Notes: generated by a model not told the origin, from the sequence alone. Positions 1 through 9,667 are shown, counted from the first letter of the stretch. The stretch is DNA of 64,000 nucleotides from TMED14 sp964475135 (GCA_964475135.1 CAYYWL010000005.1:8265-72264), one strand, 5' to 3'. Program-made: numbers and translations.

Positions 1-2436
1 GGCGCCGGACTCGCCTGTGATTCGCCCTCTGATTCGCACCAAATCCAGTGCACGCAAGCTGTCTGAGGGATCCCAGGCTTGAGTTGTCGGACGAAATACC
101 TCGATGGAATCAAATAAAATCTGCTGTTCGGGGCCGTTCAAACGCATTGCCGGATCACCGAGCAGGGTAAACCGAAGCTTGTCCCCTGTTTGCACTGAGT
201 TTTTAGCGCTTCGAATAATTTGGCCAAACGTTTTAAATCGCCCCTGTTCGCGCTCGAGTACTTTGTTAAAAATGGAATCCGTAAGCAAGGTGGCCCCGCC
301 CACAAATACAGCGCGCGTCGTGGTAAGCATAGCCACAGCTCCGCCATTGGGATTCGTGATCAGGTGCTCGCCCGCAGAGGTGCGCAACGGGTCGTCGTAG
401 CGCGAAAACTCGCAGGTCACCGTGATAAAGAGCGGAAGCTTCGCTCCGTTCGTGAATGACTTACAGTCTTCGAGCTGCAGAATATCCTCACTGGCCCAGT
501 TCACTTCACCGCCGTGCCCCATATATGTCGTGATCAGGTTCCCCTCTTGAACCGAGCGAAGCAAATCCTCCCGAAGCTTTGGATAGGACTGGTTGCCCGC
601 ACTCGAAACTTGTTGGTAGGCGTCGGCATATAGTTTCGTGACGTTAAATTGCGGATATACGCTGTCAACGCGTTCTGCAATTCGATCTGAAATCAGTGTG
701 AGAATCTGTTCCCAGTCCACATCGACGTCGTCGGACACAAAATCCAACTTTTGGCGCCAGGGGCCCAAAGATTGGGTCGGATCCGCGTAGCGAAGGAGCT
801 TCTGAACCACCGCCTCTGCCTCGTCTACGGAATTGACCGGCAAGCGCCCAATCCCCAAGTCGAGGTTGGTCAAGCCTAAAAATCCGCCCTCGCCGTCATC
901 CAGGAACCCAAAAAAGTCATCCGACACAAAGGATGTTTTAATAGCCATACTCGCCGGTGACTGGTAGGCCGGAACCCAATTTTGGTTGGGATTGAGTGTG
1001 CCCTTATAGTCGTAGGATGCGTCCCCAAAGAGCAATAGGTACTTAAGATTCGCCGAATCAGAACCGCGGGTCCACAGCATGCGGAGCAAATTGCGAAGCC
1101 CCATGATATCCTGAACACCACCCGAAAATTCGCGGTACACTTGAGCTACATCAATGACTTGGACGCGAAGCCCATCCGCCCGGTGCTTGGCCGCCAGGCG
1201 CTCTGCAGCAGAAACAAATTCAGCGGGACTGTAGATAACATAGTCCACTGCGGTTAAGCTGTGAAGGTTTTGGTTCGGAACCAGCGTCCCCAATTGGGGC
1301 GTCAGTGCCGACCCTGGGGTAAAGTACCACAGGGTATGCCCCACGCCAGGCTCGAGCAGGGGCTGCGTTCCAGTTGAAACCTCAGCGACCTCAATCGAAT
1401 GATTCTGAACACCAGTGCGCCAAACTCGTGTGCCAGTCGGAGGCAATGGCAACGTCCTACCCGAAGTACTAGGCTCAAACCGAAAGCTCCGCATACCCCC
1501 TTGGTAGACTATCGGTGCATCAGCGTACACGGATACCGCGTCGAGCCACGCCGATGCGGATGGGTTTGCGCTGCGTTCAAACGTGAGGTTCACCGTTCCC
1601 CAAGGAGTCGCGCTTCCTACTTGGTTCCATGCTTGGCTTGTCCAGCGTGCATACGTATCTCCGCTCACACCGGACACCGTTTGAAAACTCAGTGCACCAA
1701 CAAATCCTTGGCCGGTGCGCAGTTCTAACTTGGGCCCAGAGACCGTTGTTCGACCCGCAGCCGAAAGCGTGAATCGCGCGGTGGATTGGGCATCCAAAAG
1801 CCCGAGTCCAAGGTCAATTGTTCGCGCAAGCGTGTAATCGAAACTTTCACCCATCCACATTCGGCCGCTTCCGACGAGGTTTACTAAGTCGAGCTCGTGC
1901 CACGCCACATGCGTGAAGCGGTCGGTGAACTGAGGCGACGCTACGGTGGGTCCGTAGGTCGGCATTGGGGTTCCGCCCTCAGTAGCAGTGACGAAGTAGA
2001 CCTGCTGGTCCGAATACGGATGGGTCGTGCGGATCCAGCGCTGCATACTTGCATCGTAGTTCCACACGTGCGGGGCCTGACCCAAAAAGTAGACTGCATC
2101 GTCCGCGTGAATCATTCCGTCGCCCCCGTCTTCAATTTGGATGGGTAATGCGCTCAGGTCACGAGCCTCACCTTGGCTGGAGTTCACTTCAGAAAGAACT
2201 CCCGCGTTACGACCCCAAATCCCCACCGTGCCCGAGGGAATGGGGAGCGTACCCAATCCCAATTGCTGCAGCTCTGAGCCTTTAATACGATAGACCCCGT
2301 CTTCGGTCACACGTACTTCGGCCCACAAGCCCTTTCGAAGCACCGATTCCGTCGGCCAAGCCTGCGCCCAAAGCCCCGATGCGGCAAGCGACATCAGGTA
2401 GAAAAATCCGAGTATTTGGATACGAAAGTGCTGCAT
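1..2436 (-). CDS. porU: PorU, type IX secretion sortase (gingipain-like C25 peptidase), 3' end cut by window edge
   Basis: PorU is the cell-surface cysteine protease of the type IX secretion system that removes C-terminal sorting domains from cargo and attaches it to the surface. The ATG at 2436 opens 812 codons that run off the left edge. Residues 1-25 form a signal peptide ending in GLWAQ. The middle is a beta-rich propeptide-like region, followed by a C25 catalytic domain. His641 in YMGHGGE and Cys675 in VTCEFSR lie 34 residues apart, matching the gingipain His/Cys dyad spacing. The Ig-like and C-terminal parts expected in a protein of about 1100-1250 residues are outside the window. It diverges from the PorP/SprF-gldJ genes. 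A porU-gldJ-murF neighbourhood is known in Flavobacterium, which supports the call over a generic C25 peptidase. Confidence 0.87.
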   Translation of the reverse strand, partial: MQHFRIQILGFFYLMSLAASGLWAQAWPTESVLRKGLWAEVRVTEDGVYRIKGSELQQLGLGTLPIPSGTVGIWGRNAGVLSEVNSSQGEARDLSALPIQIEDGGDGMIHADDAVYFLGQAPHVWNYDASMQRWIRTTHPYSDQQVYFVTATEGGTPMPTYGPTVASPQFTDRFTHVAWHELDLVNLVGSGRMWMGESFDYTLARTIDLGLGLLDAQSTARFTLSAAGRTTVSGPKLELRTGQGFVGALSFQTVSGVSGDTYARWTSQAWNQVGSATPWGTVNLTFERSANPSASAWLDAVSVYADAPIVYQGGMRSFRFEPSTSGRTLPLPPTGTRVWRTGVQNHSIEVAEVSTGTQPLLEPGVGHTLWYFTPGSALTPQLGTLVPNQNLHSLTAVDYVIYSPAEFVSAAERLAAKHRADGLRVQVIDVAQVYREFSGGVQDIMGLRNLLRMLWTRGSDSANLKYLLLFGDASYDYKGTLNPNQNWVPAYQSPASMAIKTSFVSDDFFGFLDDGEGGFLGLTNLDLGIGRLPVNSVDEAEAVVQKLLRYADPTQSLGPWRQKLDFVSDDVDVDWEQILTLISDRIAERVDSVYPQFNVTKLYADAYQQVSSAGNQSYPKLREDLLRSVQEGNLITTYMGHGGEVNWASEDILQLEDCKSFTNGAKLPLFITVTCEFSRYDDPLRTSAGEHLITNPNGGAVAMLTTTRAVFVGGATLLTDSIFNKVLEREQGRFKTFGQIIRSAKNSVQTGDKLRFTLLGDPAMRLNGPEQQILFDSIEVFRPTTQAWDPSDSLRALDLVRIRGRITGESGA

Positions 2437-2481
2437 TCTGCGTTCAAAGTTCGTAAAGTCCAACGCGGTTTTTAGACATAT

Positions 2482-2493
2482 CGTTTACAAACG
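2482..2493. repeat. Short inverted repeat between porU and the porP-like gene
   Basis: CGTTT and AAACG arms around an AC centre lie midway between the divergent starts at 2436 and 2538. An operator shared by both genes is possible, but five-base arms can occur by chance. Confidence 0.25.
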
Positions 2494-2505
2494 CTCGGAA
2501 AATCG

Positions 2506-2513
2506 TATAATTG
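2506..2513 (+). promoter_or_regulatory. Candidate -7 box for the porP-gldJ genes
   Basis: TATAATTG matches the Bacteroidota -7 consensus TAnnTTTG with one mismatch and lies 24 bases before the ATG at 2538. No clear TTTG -33 element is visible. Confidence 0.35.
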
Positions 2514-2537
2514 TGGCTTCAAATGATGCCTTATTCC

Positions 2538-3530
2538 ATGGCCCTACGACGCCTGATTGCGGTCGCACTATTGCTGACACACGCTTGGTCCGCCCAAGCG
2601 CAAGACCCGCATTTTACGCAGTACTACGCGAATCCGCTCTATTTAAATCCCGCATTTGCAGGGGTTAAGCAATGCCCACGCGTCACTACGAACTACCGGA
2701 ATCAGTACCCTTCACTAGGGGTTTATCAGACGTTTTCGGCGTCCTACGACCAGTATGTGGACGGTCTGAATGGCGGAATTGGTGTACTAATCATGCAAGA
2801 CGAAGCGGCGAACGGAGACCTTTCTCTGACCGAAGCGTCGGGAATTTACTCCTACCACCTCAAGGTAAACCGCGACTTTATGTTGCTTTTTGGAGCCCAG
2901 GCTACCTTTCGCCAACGGTCACTCAACTGGAACAATTTGACGTTCCCGGACATGATCGATCCATTCTTTGGATTTGTTAAGCCAACCAATGAGATTCGTC
3001 CCGACGAAACCACAGTTCAGCAGTTCGACCTCAGCTTTGGCATGCTCGGTTTTACCGAAAACTTTTATGTCGGAGCATCCGCCCACCACGTTACCCAACC
3101 CAACGAGGCATTTTTAAGCACATCTACGCTACCCATCAAGGTAACCGCACAAGCAGGCGCTACAATTCCTTTGGGTCGCAAGCGCCTCTACAACGAACTT
3201 GACAACCTGTTAATTCCGAACGTGGTCTACCAAACCCAAGGCGGTGCGCACCACATGACACTTGGGATGTCGTTTAACCGCGGTGTGCTTACAGGTGGAC
3301 TTGGTTACCGACAAGCTTTAGGGGTAGTTAGCACCAACCCTGACGCACTCATTGCCATCATCGGAATCGCTCCAAACGATGTACCCTGGAAGTTCGGGTA
3401 TTCGTACGACTACACAATTTCTGCGTTGGGTAACGCGTTAGGTGGTGCCCATGAAGTTTCTCTTTCGTACCAGTTCCCTTGCCGTAGCCGCCGTTCGCGC
3501 TACAGCGAGGTTAAGTGTCCAAAATTCTAA
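2538..3530 (+). CDS. PorP/SprF-family type IX secretion outer-membrane protein
   Basis: A 330-residue Bacteroidota-specific outer-membrane protein of the PorP/SprF family, which partners the T9SS motor (PorP) or helps export the SprB adhesin (SprF). The ATG at 2538 gives a clean signal peptide (ALRRLIAVALLL, cleaved after AQA). The frame is open to a TTG at 2511, and ATGs at 2523 and 2526 are alternatives. The mature N-terminus DPHFTQYYANPLYLNPAFAG is the family hallmark, followed by beta-barrel sequence and a basic Arg-rich tail after residue 310. It ends 10 bases before gldJ, so the two are probably co-transcribed. Which paralogue it is (PorP, SprF or another) cannot be told from sequence alone. 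Confidence 0.88.
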   Translation: MALRRLIAVALLLTHAWSAQAQDPHFTQYYANPLYLNPAFAGVKQCPRVTTNYRNQYPSLGVYQTFSASYDQYVDGLNGGIGVLIMQDEAANGDLSLTEASGIYSYHLKVNRDFMLLFGAQATFRQRSLNWNNLTFPDMIDPFFGFVKPTNEIRPDETTVQQFDLSFGMLGFTENFYVGASAHHVTQPNEAFLSTSTLPIKVTAQAGATIPLGRKRLYNELDNLLIPNVVYQTQGGAHHMTLGMSFNRGVLTGGLGYRQALGVVSTNPDALIAIIGIAPNDVPWKFGYSYDYTISALGNALGGAHEVSLSYQFPCRSRRSRYSEVKCPKF

Positions 3531-3540
3531 CCTTCTCACT

Positions 3541-5136
3541 ATGAAGCGTTCACTTTTATCTACTTCGATCGCCTTTGGCGCATTAATCCTTTTGGCCACG
3601 AGCTGTGCAAAAACGGCTTCGAACACAACGGGCATGGCGCTCAACGACCGCAAAAACGGCGGATTTCAAATTAATCTCAAGTACAAAGGGCAAGAAACTG
3701 GTCCGGGCCTCGTATTCGTCGAGGGCGGTAGCTTCATCATGGGCCGCGTTGAAGAGGACGTGATCAAGGATTGGAACAACCAACCCCGCCGCGTCACCGT
3801 TGCATCATTCTACCTTGACGAGAACGAAGTAACGAACGCCGACTACCGCGAGTACCTCTACTGGCTTCGCCGTGTTTACGACTACGACTACTACCCGCAG
3901 ATTTACCAATCTGCACTACCTGATACGTTGGTATGGCGCGACAAGCTCGGCTTGAACGACATGTATGTAGAGAACTACCTGCGCCACCCAGCGTACAACT
4001 TCTACCCCGTAGTTGGTGTCAATTGGGAACAAGCGATGCGCTACTGCCAGTGGCGCACAGACCGCGTCAACGAGCAGATCCTCATCGAAAAAGGCATCTT
4101 GAACGTCATGAATACCCAAGCGGACGATCAGAACTTCAATTCTGAAGTGTACCTCTACAAACAAGGCGAGTACACGCAGCAAAACCGCCGCGGACTTAAA
4201 GATTTAAGCCCCGCCCAAGTGTACGGGAAAGAAGGACGTCCTGCCCGCATTGAGGATGGCATCCTGCTTCCGAAGTACCGACTCCCAACAGAAGCAGAAT
4301 GGGAATATGCGGCCTACGCCGAAATTGGCCAGCGCGTATACAACCGCCAAATCGACCGCAACAAGTACACTTGGAATGGCTCTTCGATGCGCAACCGAGA
4401 CAAGAAAGTTCAAGGTGACATGCTTGCCAACTACAAGCGCGGCGCGGGCGACAACATGGGCATTGGTGGTTACCTTAATGACCAAGCCAACATCACAATG
4501 CAAGTGAAGTTCTATCCCCCAAATGACTTCGGTTTGTACGATATGGCAGGCAACGTGGCTGAATGGGTCCTCGACGTCTACCGTCCCCTTTCTGCTCAGG
4601 ATATGGACGACCACCGCCCATTCCGTGGTAACGAATTCAAGACCTTTGACGATAACTACGAAGGCCTTGGCGAACTCGCTGTACTCACTGAACCCCAGTA
4701 CGAGGTGCGCGAAAGCGGTGACAGCGTGCTGGTGCGCTTACCCGGCCAGCTCCCACAGCGTTCTGTAACGGTTGAAGAGAACCTCAAGCGCCGCAACTAC
4801 CAGAAGTCCGACTACCGCGACTTTATGGATGGTGATGTCGAGTCTTCATTGAACTTCGGCAACGGTGGCGAAGAAGAATTGGGCAACCAGATGTACGTCT
4901 ACGGCGAGTCTACCTTAATCGGCAATACCACCCGCGTGTACAAAGGTGGTTCATGGCGCGACCGTGCCTACTGGCTCTCTCCAGGAAACCGCCGCTTCCT
5001 TGAGCAAGATCAAGCTACTGATTACATCGGATTCCGCTGTGCGATGGACCGCGTAGGCTTCCAGAACGAAGACAGCAAGCGCACCAAGTCTTCACCGAAG
5101 CCCAAGCAAGACAAGTTCGTTCGCTACCGTCCGTAG
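3541..5136 (+). CDS. gldJ: GldJ, gliding motility/T9SS lipoprotein with SUMF1-like domain
   Basis: GldJ is an outer-membrane lipoprotein needed for gliding and for stability of the T9SS ring protein GldK. The protein has 531 residues, close to the roughly 560 of F. johnsoniae GldJ. The lipobox LLATSC puts the lipidated Cys at residue 22. A formylglycine-generating-enzyme-like fold follows: FVEGGSFIMG, NEVTNADYREYLYW, RLPTEAEWEYAAYAE, DMAGNVAEWVLDVYR and a C-terminal KGGSWRDR...GFRCAM. An insertion of about 100 residues (around 345-445) separates the last blocks. The start at 3541 was chosen over upstream codons because it yields the lipoprotein signal. It lies three bases before murF, with porU close by, as in other Flavobacteriia. 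GldK is the closest alternative, but the neighbours favour GldJ. Confidence 0.87.
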   Translation: MKRSLLSTSIAFGALILLATSCAKTASNTTGMALNDRKNGGFQINLKYKGQETGPGLVFVEGGSFIMGRVEEDVIKDWNNQPRRVTVASFYLDENEVTNADYREYLYWLRRVYDYDYYPQIYQSALPDTLVWRDKLGLNDMYVENYLRHPAYNFYPVVGVNWEQAMRYCQWRTDRVNEQILIEKGILNVMNTQADDQNFNSEVYLYKQGEYTQQNRRGLKDLSPAQVYGKEGRPARIEDGILLPKYRLPTEAEWEYAAYAEIGQRVYNRQIDRNKYTWNGSSMRNRDKKVQGDMLANYKRGAGDNMGIGGYLNDQANITMQVKFYPPNDFGLYDMAGNVAEWVLDVYRPLSAQDMDDHRPFRGNEFKTFDDNYEGLGELAVLTEPQYEVRESGDSVLVRLPGQLPQRSVTVEENLKRRNYQKSDYRDFMDGDVESSLNFGNGGEEELGNQMYVYGESTLIGNTTRVYKGGSWRDRAYWLSPGNRRFLEQDQATDYIGFRCAMDRVGFQNEDSKRTKSSPKPKQDKFVRYRP

Positions 5137-5139
5137 TCA

Positions 5140-6411
5140 ATGGAATCTTTGTATGCGCGCTTCGATGCGCGTATAGGAGTCTGCTCCGACAGCCGATCGC
5201 TGGCTTCGGGGCAGATTTTTTTTGCGCTCCGCGGTGCCAACTTCAATGGTAATTTATTTGCCCCTAAGGCACTTGAGCTCGGTGCGTCCACGGTAGTCGT
5301 GGACGAGCTGGTAGAAGGCCTTAATCCGCAAGATCCACGGGTCGTTCTTGTTGCCGACGTGCTCCACGCACTGCAGGACCTCGCCCGTACGCACCGCAGA
5401 GCTTGGGGCAAAACCGTAGTCGGACTCACGGGTAGTAACGGCAAAACCACGGCGAAAGAGCTTTTTGCCCAGGTTCTCGGCCAGAAATTCAATGTACTTG
5501 CCACCTACGGCAACTTGAACAACCACATTGGCGTGCCCCTAACCCTCCTGAAGCTTTTACCCGAGCACGAGGTGGCCGTGATCGAAATGGGCGCCAACCA
5601 CCAAGGTGAAATCGCCGAATTGTCGTCCATCGCGGAACCCAATATCGGGTACGTGACCAACTTTGGCCTCGCCCACCTCGAAGGATTTGGCGGGCCCGAA
5701 GGAGTCATTCGGGGTAAATCTGAACTGTACCGCTACCTGAACTCGTCGCAGGGAACTACCTTGGTTTACTTCGGCGACGCAAGGCAAATGACTGAAAGTC
5801 ACGAACCGCGAATCGTATTCGGATCTGGCGACACATTCACTGCTGACGTTGAGGGACGAATGGCTATAACATGGCGTGAATCCATTGCGAAAAGCCACCT
5901 CATTGGCGACTTTCAGGATAGGGCACTTAGTGCAGCAGTCGCACTGGGTTCCCACTTTGGATTGAGCGATTCCGCCATTGCACGAGGAATTGAAGCCTAC
6001 GTACCCCAAAACAACCGCGGAGAATGGCGTGTAGTGGGTGCGTACCGCGTTTTTATGGATGCCTACAACGCCAATCCGAGCAGTATGGAGGCCAGTATTC
6101 GGAACGCTGCCGTACGCCTCAATCCCAACAGCACGATCTACGTCGCTGGGGATCTATTTGAATTGGGAGCCTATGCCGCCGAAGCACACCAGCACATGGT
6201 AGATGTGATGGTCGAGCTTGGTATAACAAACGCACTACTAGTCGGACCGCTGTTTGCGGCCACCCTGCACCCCTTTGTGTCGCTCCAAACGACGGATGAG
6301 CTCTGTGCGCTTTGGGCACAGCATCCGCCCAAAGAGTCACAAATTTGGGTCAAGGGATCGCGCGGAATGGCTCTTGAAAAGGCCGTCGCAGTCCTCGATC
6401 AGAGTGCGTAG
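5140..6411 (+). CDS. murF: UDP-N-acetylmuramoyl-tripeptide--D-alanyl-D-alanine ligase
   Basis: MurF adds D-Ala-D-Ala to the UDP-MurNAc tripeptide in the last cytoplasmic step of peptidoglycan precursor synthesis. The protein has 423 residues, a little shorter than enterobacterial MurF and usual for Bacteroidota. Visible features are an N-terminal substrate domain with CSDSRSLASGQIFFALRG, the ATP P-loop GLTGSNGKTT at residues 95-104, VIEMGANHQGEI in the central domain, and DAYNANPSSMEASI plus VAGDLFELG in the C-terminal domain. It starts three bases after gldJ, an arrangement conserved in Flavobacteriia. Its last 13 bases overlap the end of the convergent gene on the other strand. Confidence 0.97.
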   Translation: MESLYARFDARIGVCSDSRSLASGQIFFALRGANFNGNLFAPKALELGASTVVVDELVEGLNPQDPRVVLVADVLHALQDLARTHRRAWGKTVVGLTGSNGKTTAKELFAQVLGQKFNVLATYGNLNNHIGVPLTLLKLLPEHEVAVIEMGANHQGEIAELSSIAEPNIGYVTNFGLAHLEGFGGPEGVIRGKSELYRYLNSSQGTTLVYFGDARQMTESHEPRIVFGSGDTFTADVEGRMAITWRESIAKSHLIGDFQDRALSAAVALGSHFGLSDSAIARGIEAYVPQNNRGEWRVVGAYRVFMDAYNANPSSMEASIRNAAVRLNPNSTIYVAGDLFELGAYAAEAHQHMVDVMVELGITNALLVGPLFAATLHPFVSLQTTDELCALWAQHPPKESQIWVKGSRGMALEKAVAVLDQSA

Positions 6412-7055
6412 CGAACTCCGGTCGAAAGGGTAACCCAAAGTGGATATTCTCGGTAGGCGGTGGTTGGTGTCGCTTCAAACTCGCCAAAGGCGTTGTCAAG
6501 ACCCACGAGCCCAAACCAACCCCAGTGTTCGCTGAGCTTGATGGACGAACCAATCTCGATTCCGGCAGAGGTGATGCGTTGCGCAACGTTCCCGCTCACT
6601 CCGTCTCGGTCCACAGACTCCAAAAAACGGTAGGCCAACGGAACCCATACCTCAAGCGTCGTCTCGTCGTTCATTTGTGTTGCAAAACCAAGGCGTCCGC
6701 GAAGCATAAAGTAGTGGCTTTGCGTGCGCAGAAGGTTGTCGCGGTCCGCGCCCTGACGGTAGCTAAAGTTGCTCTGTGCGGCGTCAAAACCGAGGCGAAA
6801 CGGCTTTACGTGCGCATTGACTGAAAGGCCGTAGGCTCCGCCAAAACCACCGCGAAATACGTCGGTTACGACAGGCTGCTCACCCACCACTTCAGCAGCC
6901 GTGCGGCGAAACACCGAATTGGCTTGAATGAACGGAGCAATCGAAACCGTGCGGTCGCGAACATCGCTGTCCGTGTAAAACACTTGAGCGCGAAGTGGGA
7001 ACACTAAGGCAATCAGCGCGACGGCCGTGGTGATTTTTACGATAATTTTTTCCAT
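6399..7055 (-). CDS. Predicted outer-membrane beta-barrel protein of unknown function
   Basis: A 218-residue protein I do not recognise. The N-terminus (EKIIVKITTAVALIALVFPL, then RAQ) is a signal peptide. The remainder has alternating polar and hydrophobic strands, frequent aromatic residues and a C-terminal strand ending VTLSTGVRYAL, all typical of a small outer-membrane barrel. The ATG at 7055 lies inside the last codons of alaS (19-base overlap), which suggests translational coupling or a promoter within alaS. The 3' end overlaps murF by 13 bases. Function is unknown, and placement behind alaS says little about its role. Confidence 0.7.
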   Translation of the reverse strand: MEKIIVKITTAVALIALVFPLRAQVFYTDSDVRDRTVSIAPFIQANSVFRRTAAEVVGEQPVVTDVFRGGFGGAYGLSVNAHVKPFRLGFDAAQSNFSYRQGADRDNLLRTQSHYFMLRGRLGFATQMNDETTLEVWVPLAYRFLESVDRDGVSGNVAQRITSAGIEIGSSIKLSEHWGWFGLVGLDNAFGEFEATPTTAYREYPLWVTLSTGVRYAL

Positions 7056-9637
7056 TTTTCGGTGAATGCTTGGATTAAGTTCGGAATTCCTGTGGGGTTT
7101 TTACCTCCTGCGGACGCGTAAAATGCTTGTCCGCCACCTCCGCCTTGAATGTGCGAACCCAGTTCTCGAACCCAGTTGCCGGCGTGCACGAGCTTGAGGG
7201 CGTCTGCACCTGCACCTAGGTGGGCCTGAGCCTTGCCGTCCTCTTCAATTGCGATGAGCACAACGAGGTCGGGGTGCTCTTGGGTTAGTGCAAACACGAG
7301 GTCTTTTGCGGCAGCGGCTCCGAGCGGAAGCTGCGCTGCAATCCAGCGGAGCCCAGCATGTGACTCGGACTGGTTAATCAAATCGCCTTGAGCATCTGCG
7401 GCTTGTGCACGATGAAGGCCCTCGAGCTTCTTCTTGACTTCGGCTACCTGGGCACGAAGGTCCTGAATCACTCCGGCTGGATTTGCATTCTTGGCCTCAT
7501 CAATGACATCGAGCCACTGGCGACGGATTCCCTTGAGGTAGGCCTCTGCCGATGCTCCGGACAGCGCTTCGATGCGGCGAATTCCCGCAGCCACGCTGGA
7601 TTCAGAAACGAGTACAAAGGGCGACAGCATTCCGGTAGCGGCCACGTGGGTTCCGCCACATAATTCAATGGACTCGCCGAACTGAATGACGCGCACGGCG
7701 TCGCCGTACTTTTCGCCAAACAAGGCCATGGCACCCAAGGCTTTGGCCTCTTCGATGGGAACAGAGCGGCGCTCGACTAGGGGCTGGTTGGCGCGAATCG
7801 CAGCGGACACGTGGGCTTCGATCGCCTCCATTTCTTCGGACGAAACCTTTTGAAAGTGGCTAAAGTCAAAGCGCAAGGTCTCCGGCGACACCAGCGAACC
7901 GCGCTGCTCGACGTGGGTTCCGAGAACCATGCGAAGGGCGTGGTGCAGCAGGTGCGTCGCACTGTGGTTTTGGGCCGAGGACGAACGGCGGTCGGCATCA
8001 ACCACCAGGCGAACTTCAGAGGTCCACTCTGCCGGAGTAACAGCCAACGTATGCAGGATCATTCCTGTTTCTTTCGTCGTTGCGAGCACCGCGATGCGCT
8101 CACCTCCGAATTCAACCCAACCTTGGTCGCCGACTTGGCCTCCGCCCTCGGGGTAGAACGGTGTGGGTTCAAAGCATGCTTGAACGACAAGCCCCTTCGC
8201 GGTCTCGACACTGCGGTAGCGCAGGAGTTGGCCGGTAGCCTCGAGCTGGTCGTATCCGACAAATCGGTCGGCTGGGCCTTCGCTGCAGACCGTCCAGTCT
8301 CCTACTTTTTGGGCCGATGCTTGGCGCGACCGGGCCTTTTGGGCTTCCATCGCAAAGACAAAACCCTTCTCGTCGACCCCTTTACCCTGCTCGCGGCAGA
8401 TCAGCGATGTCAGATCGAGTGGGAAGCCAAAGGTATCGTAGAGTTCAAAGGCGCGCTCACCCGAGAGCACGTCCGAATCCGAGAGAGCGGCGTCGAGGCG
8501 CTTAAGCCCCGATTCGAGGGTACGCAAGAACGCAAGCTCTTCTTCGCGAACCACTTGGCGAATAAAGTCAGCGCGCGCCGGTAGTTCAGGGTAGGCAGAG
8601 CCCATGGTGTGCACCATGACGTCCACCAATTCCGCCATAAATGGTTCACGGAAGCCCAAAGTCGAATATCCGTAGCGAATCGCGCGGCGTAGAATGCGGC
8701 GAATGACGTAGCCGGCTCCGTTCGAGGCAGGCATTTGGCCGTCGGCAATGGCGAACGCCACCGCGCGAATGTGGTCCGAGGCCACGCGCATGGCAATGTC
8801 CGTGCGCTCGTCCGAACCGTAGCTCAGGCCACTCAAGGCCTCAAGACGGCGCAAGTAGGGCTTGAACACTTCGGTGTCGTAGTTCGACGAAGCCCCGACC
8901 ACGGCGCGGGCAAGTCGCTCAAAACCCATCCCGGTGTCGACGTGCTGGGCGGGCAACTCCACCAGCGAACCATTCGCCTTGCGCTCGAACTGCATGAATA
9001 CGAGGTTCCAGATTTCAATCACCTGGGGGTCGTCGTTGTTTACCAGCACTGCTCCATCTACTGCGGACCGTTCGGCAGCGCCACGCAGGTCTACGTGAAT
9101 TTCGGAACAGGGACCGCAAGGCCCCGTATCGCCCATTTCCCAAAAGTTGTCCTTTTTGCTTCCGTAGAGAATCCGGTCGGGTGCCACATGCTTGAGCCAC
9201 ATTCCCTTGGCCTCGTCGTCTGCAGCAAGGCCATCACCTTGGTCTCCGCCGAACACAGTTACGTAGAGTCGGTCTTTGTCCAGCTTGCAGACCTCAGTGA
9301 GGAATTCCCAAGCCCAATCAATGGCCTCCTGCTTAAAGTAGTCTCCAAAGGACCAGTTGCCGAGCATTTCAAACAACGTGTGGTGGTACGTATCAATACC
9401 CACCTCCTCGAGGTCGTTGTGCTTGCCACTCACGCGCAGGCACTTTTGGCTGTCCGCAATTCGCGCATGCACTACAGGCTTGGCTCCGATAAATACGTCT
9501 TTAAACGGATTCATGCCCGCATTGGTGAACAACAGCGTGGGGTCGTCTTTAATCACCAGCGGAGCCGACGGCACAATCACGTGCCCTTTAGAGGCGAAAA
9601 AGTCTAAATATGCTTTGCGGAGTTCAGTCGGATTCAT
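7037..9637 (-). CDS. alaS: Alanine--tRNA ligase
   Basis: Alanyl-tRNA synthetase charges tRNA-Ala in the cytoplasm and edits mischarged Ser and Gly. The protein has 866 residues, the usual length. The ATG at 9637 (NPTELRKAYLDFFASKGH) is the standard AlaS start. The frame runs upstream to 9694, but that extension covers the promoter. Visible features are the class II catalytic domain (LLFTNAGMNPFKDVF, FEMLGNWSFGDYF), the editing domain with HSATHLLHHAL and CGGTH zinc ligands, a coiled coil (QDLRAQVAEVKKKLEGL) and the C-Ala domain ending GGGGGQAFYASAGGKN. It diverges from the M23 peptidase gene, sharing a 37-base intergenic region, and the outer-membrane protein gene overlaps its 3' end. Confidence 0.98.
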   Translation of the reverse strand: MNPTELRKAYLDFFASKGHVIVPSAPLVIKDDPTLLFTNAGMNPFKDVFIGAKPVVHARIADSQKCLRVSGKHNDLEEVGIDTYHHTLFEMLGNWSFGDYFKQEAIDWAWEFLTEVCKLDKDRLYVTVFGGDQGDGLAADDEAKGMWLKHVAPDRILYGSKKDNFWEMGDTGPCGPCSEIHVDLRGAAERSAVDGAVLVNNDDPQVIEIWNLVFMQFERKANGSLVELPAQHVDTGMGFERLARAVVGASSNYDTEVFKPYLRRLEALSGLSYGSDERTDIAMRVASDHIRAVAFAIADGQMPASNGAGYVIRRILRRAIRYGYSTLGFREPFMAELVDVMVHTMGSAYPELPARADFIRQVVREEELAFLRTLESGLKRLDAALSDSDVLSGERAFELYDTFGFPLDLTSLICREQGKGVDEKGFVFAMEAQKARSRQASAQKVGDWTVCSEGPADRFVGYDQLEATGQLLRYRSVETAKGLVVQACFEPTPFYPEGGGQVGDQGWVEFGGERIAVLATTKETGMILHTLAVTPAEWTSEVRLVVDADRRSSSAQNHSATHLLHHALRMVLGTHVEQRGSLVSPETLRFDFSHFQKVSSEEMEAIEAHVSAAIRANQPLVERRSVPIEEAKALGAMALFGEKYGDAVRVIQFGESIELCGGTHVAATGMLSPFVLVSESSVAAGIRRIEALSGASAEAYLKGIRRQWLDVIDEAKNANPAGVIQDLRAQVAEVKKKLEGLHRAQAADAQGDLINQSESHAGLRWIAAQLPLGAAAAKDLVFALTQEHPDLVVLIAIEEDGKAQAHLGAGADALKLVHAGNWVRELGSHIQGGGGGQAFYASAGGKNPTGIPNLIQAFTEKWKKLS

Positions 9638-9652
9638 GCGGGTGGTTTTGCC

Positions 9653-9660
9653 TACTTTTG
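9653..9660 (+). promoter_or_regulatory. -7 promoter box for the M23 peptidase operon
   Basis: TACTTTTG is an exact TAnnTTTG match ending 14 bases before the ATG at 9675. It forms one arm of an inverted repeat whose other arm is the alaS -7 box. Confidence 0.6.
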
Positions 9661-9667
9661 AAGGATA

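Noticed and set aside
7811..9607. Long plus-strand open frames opposite alaS
   Set aside because: They lie fully antisense to a complete alaS with all motifs and show no recognisable family, so they are complement-strand artefacts of GC-rich codons.
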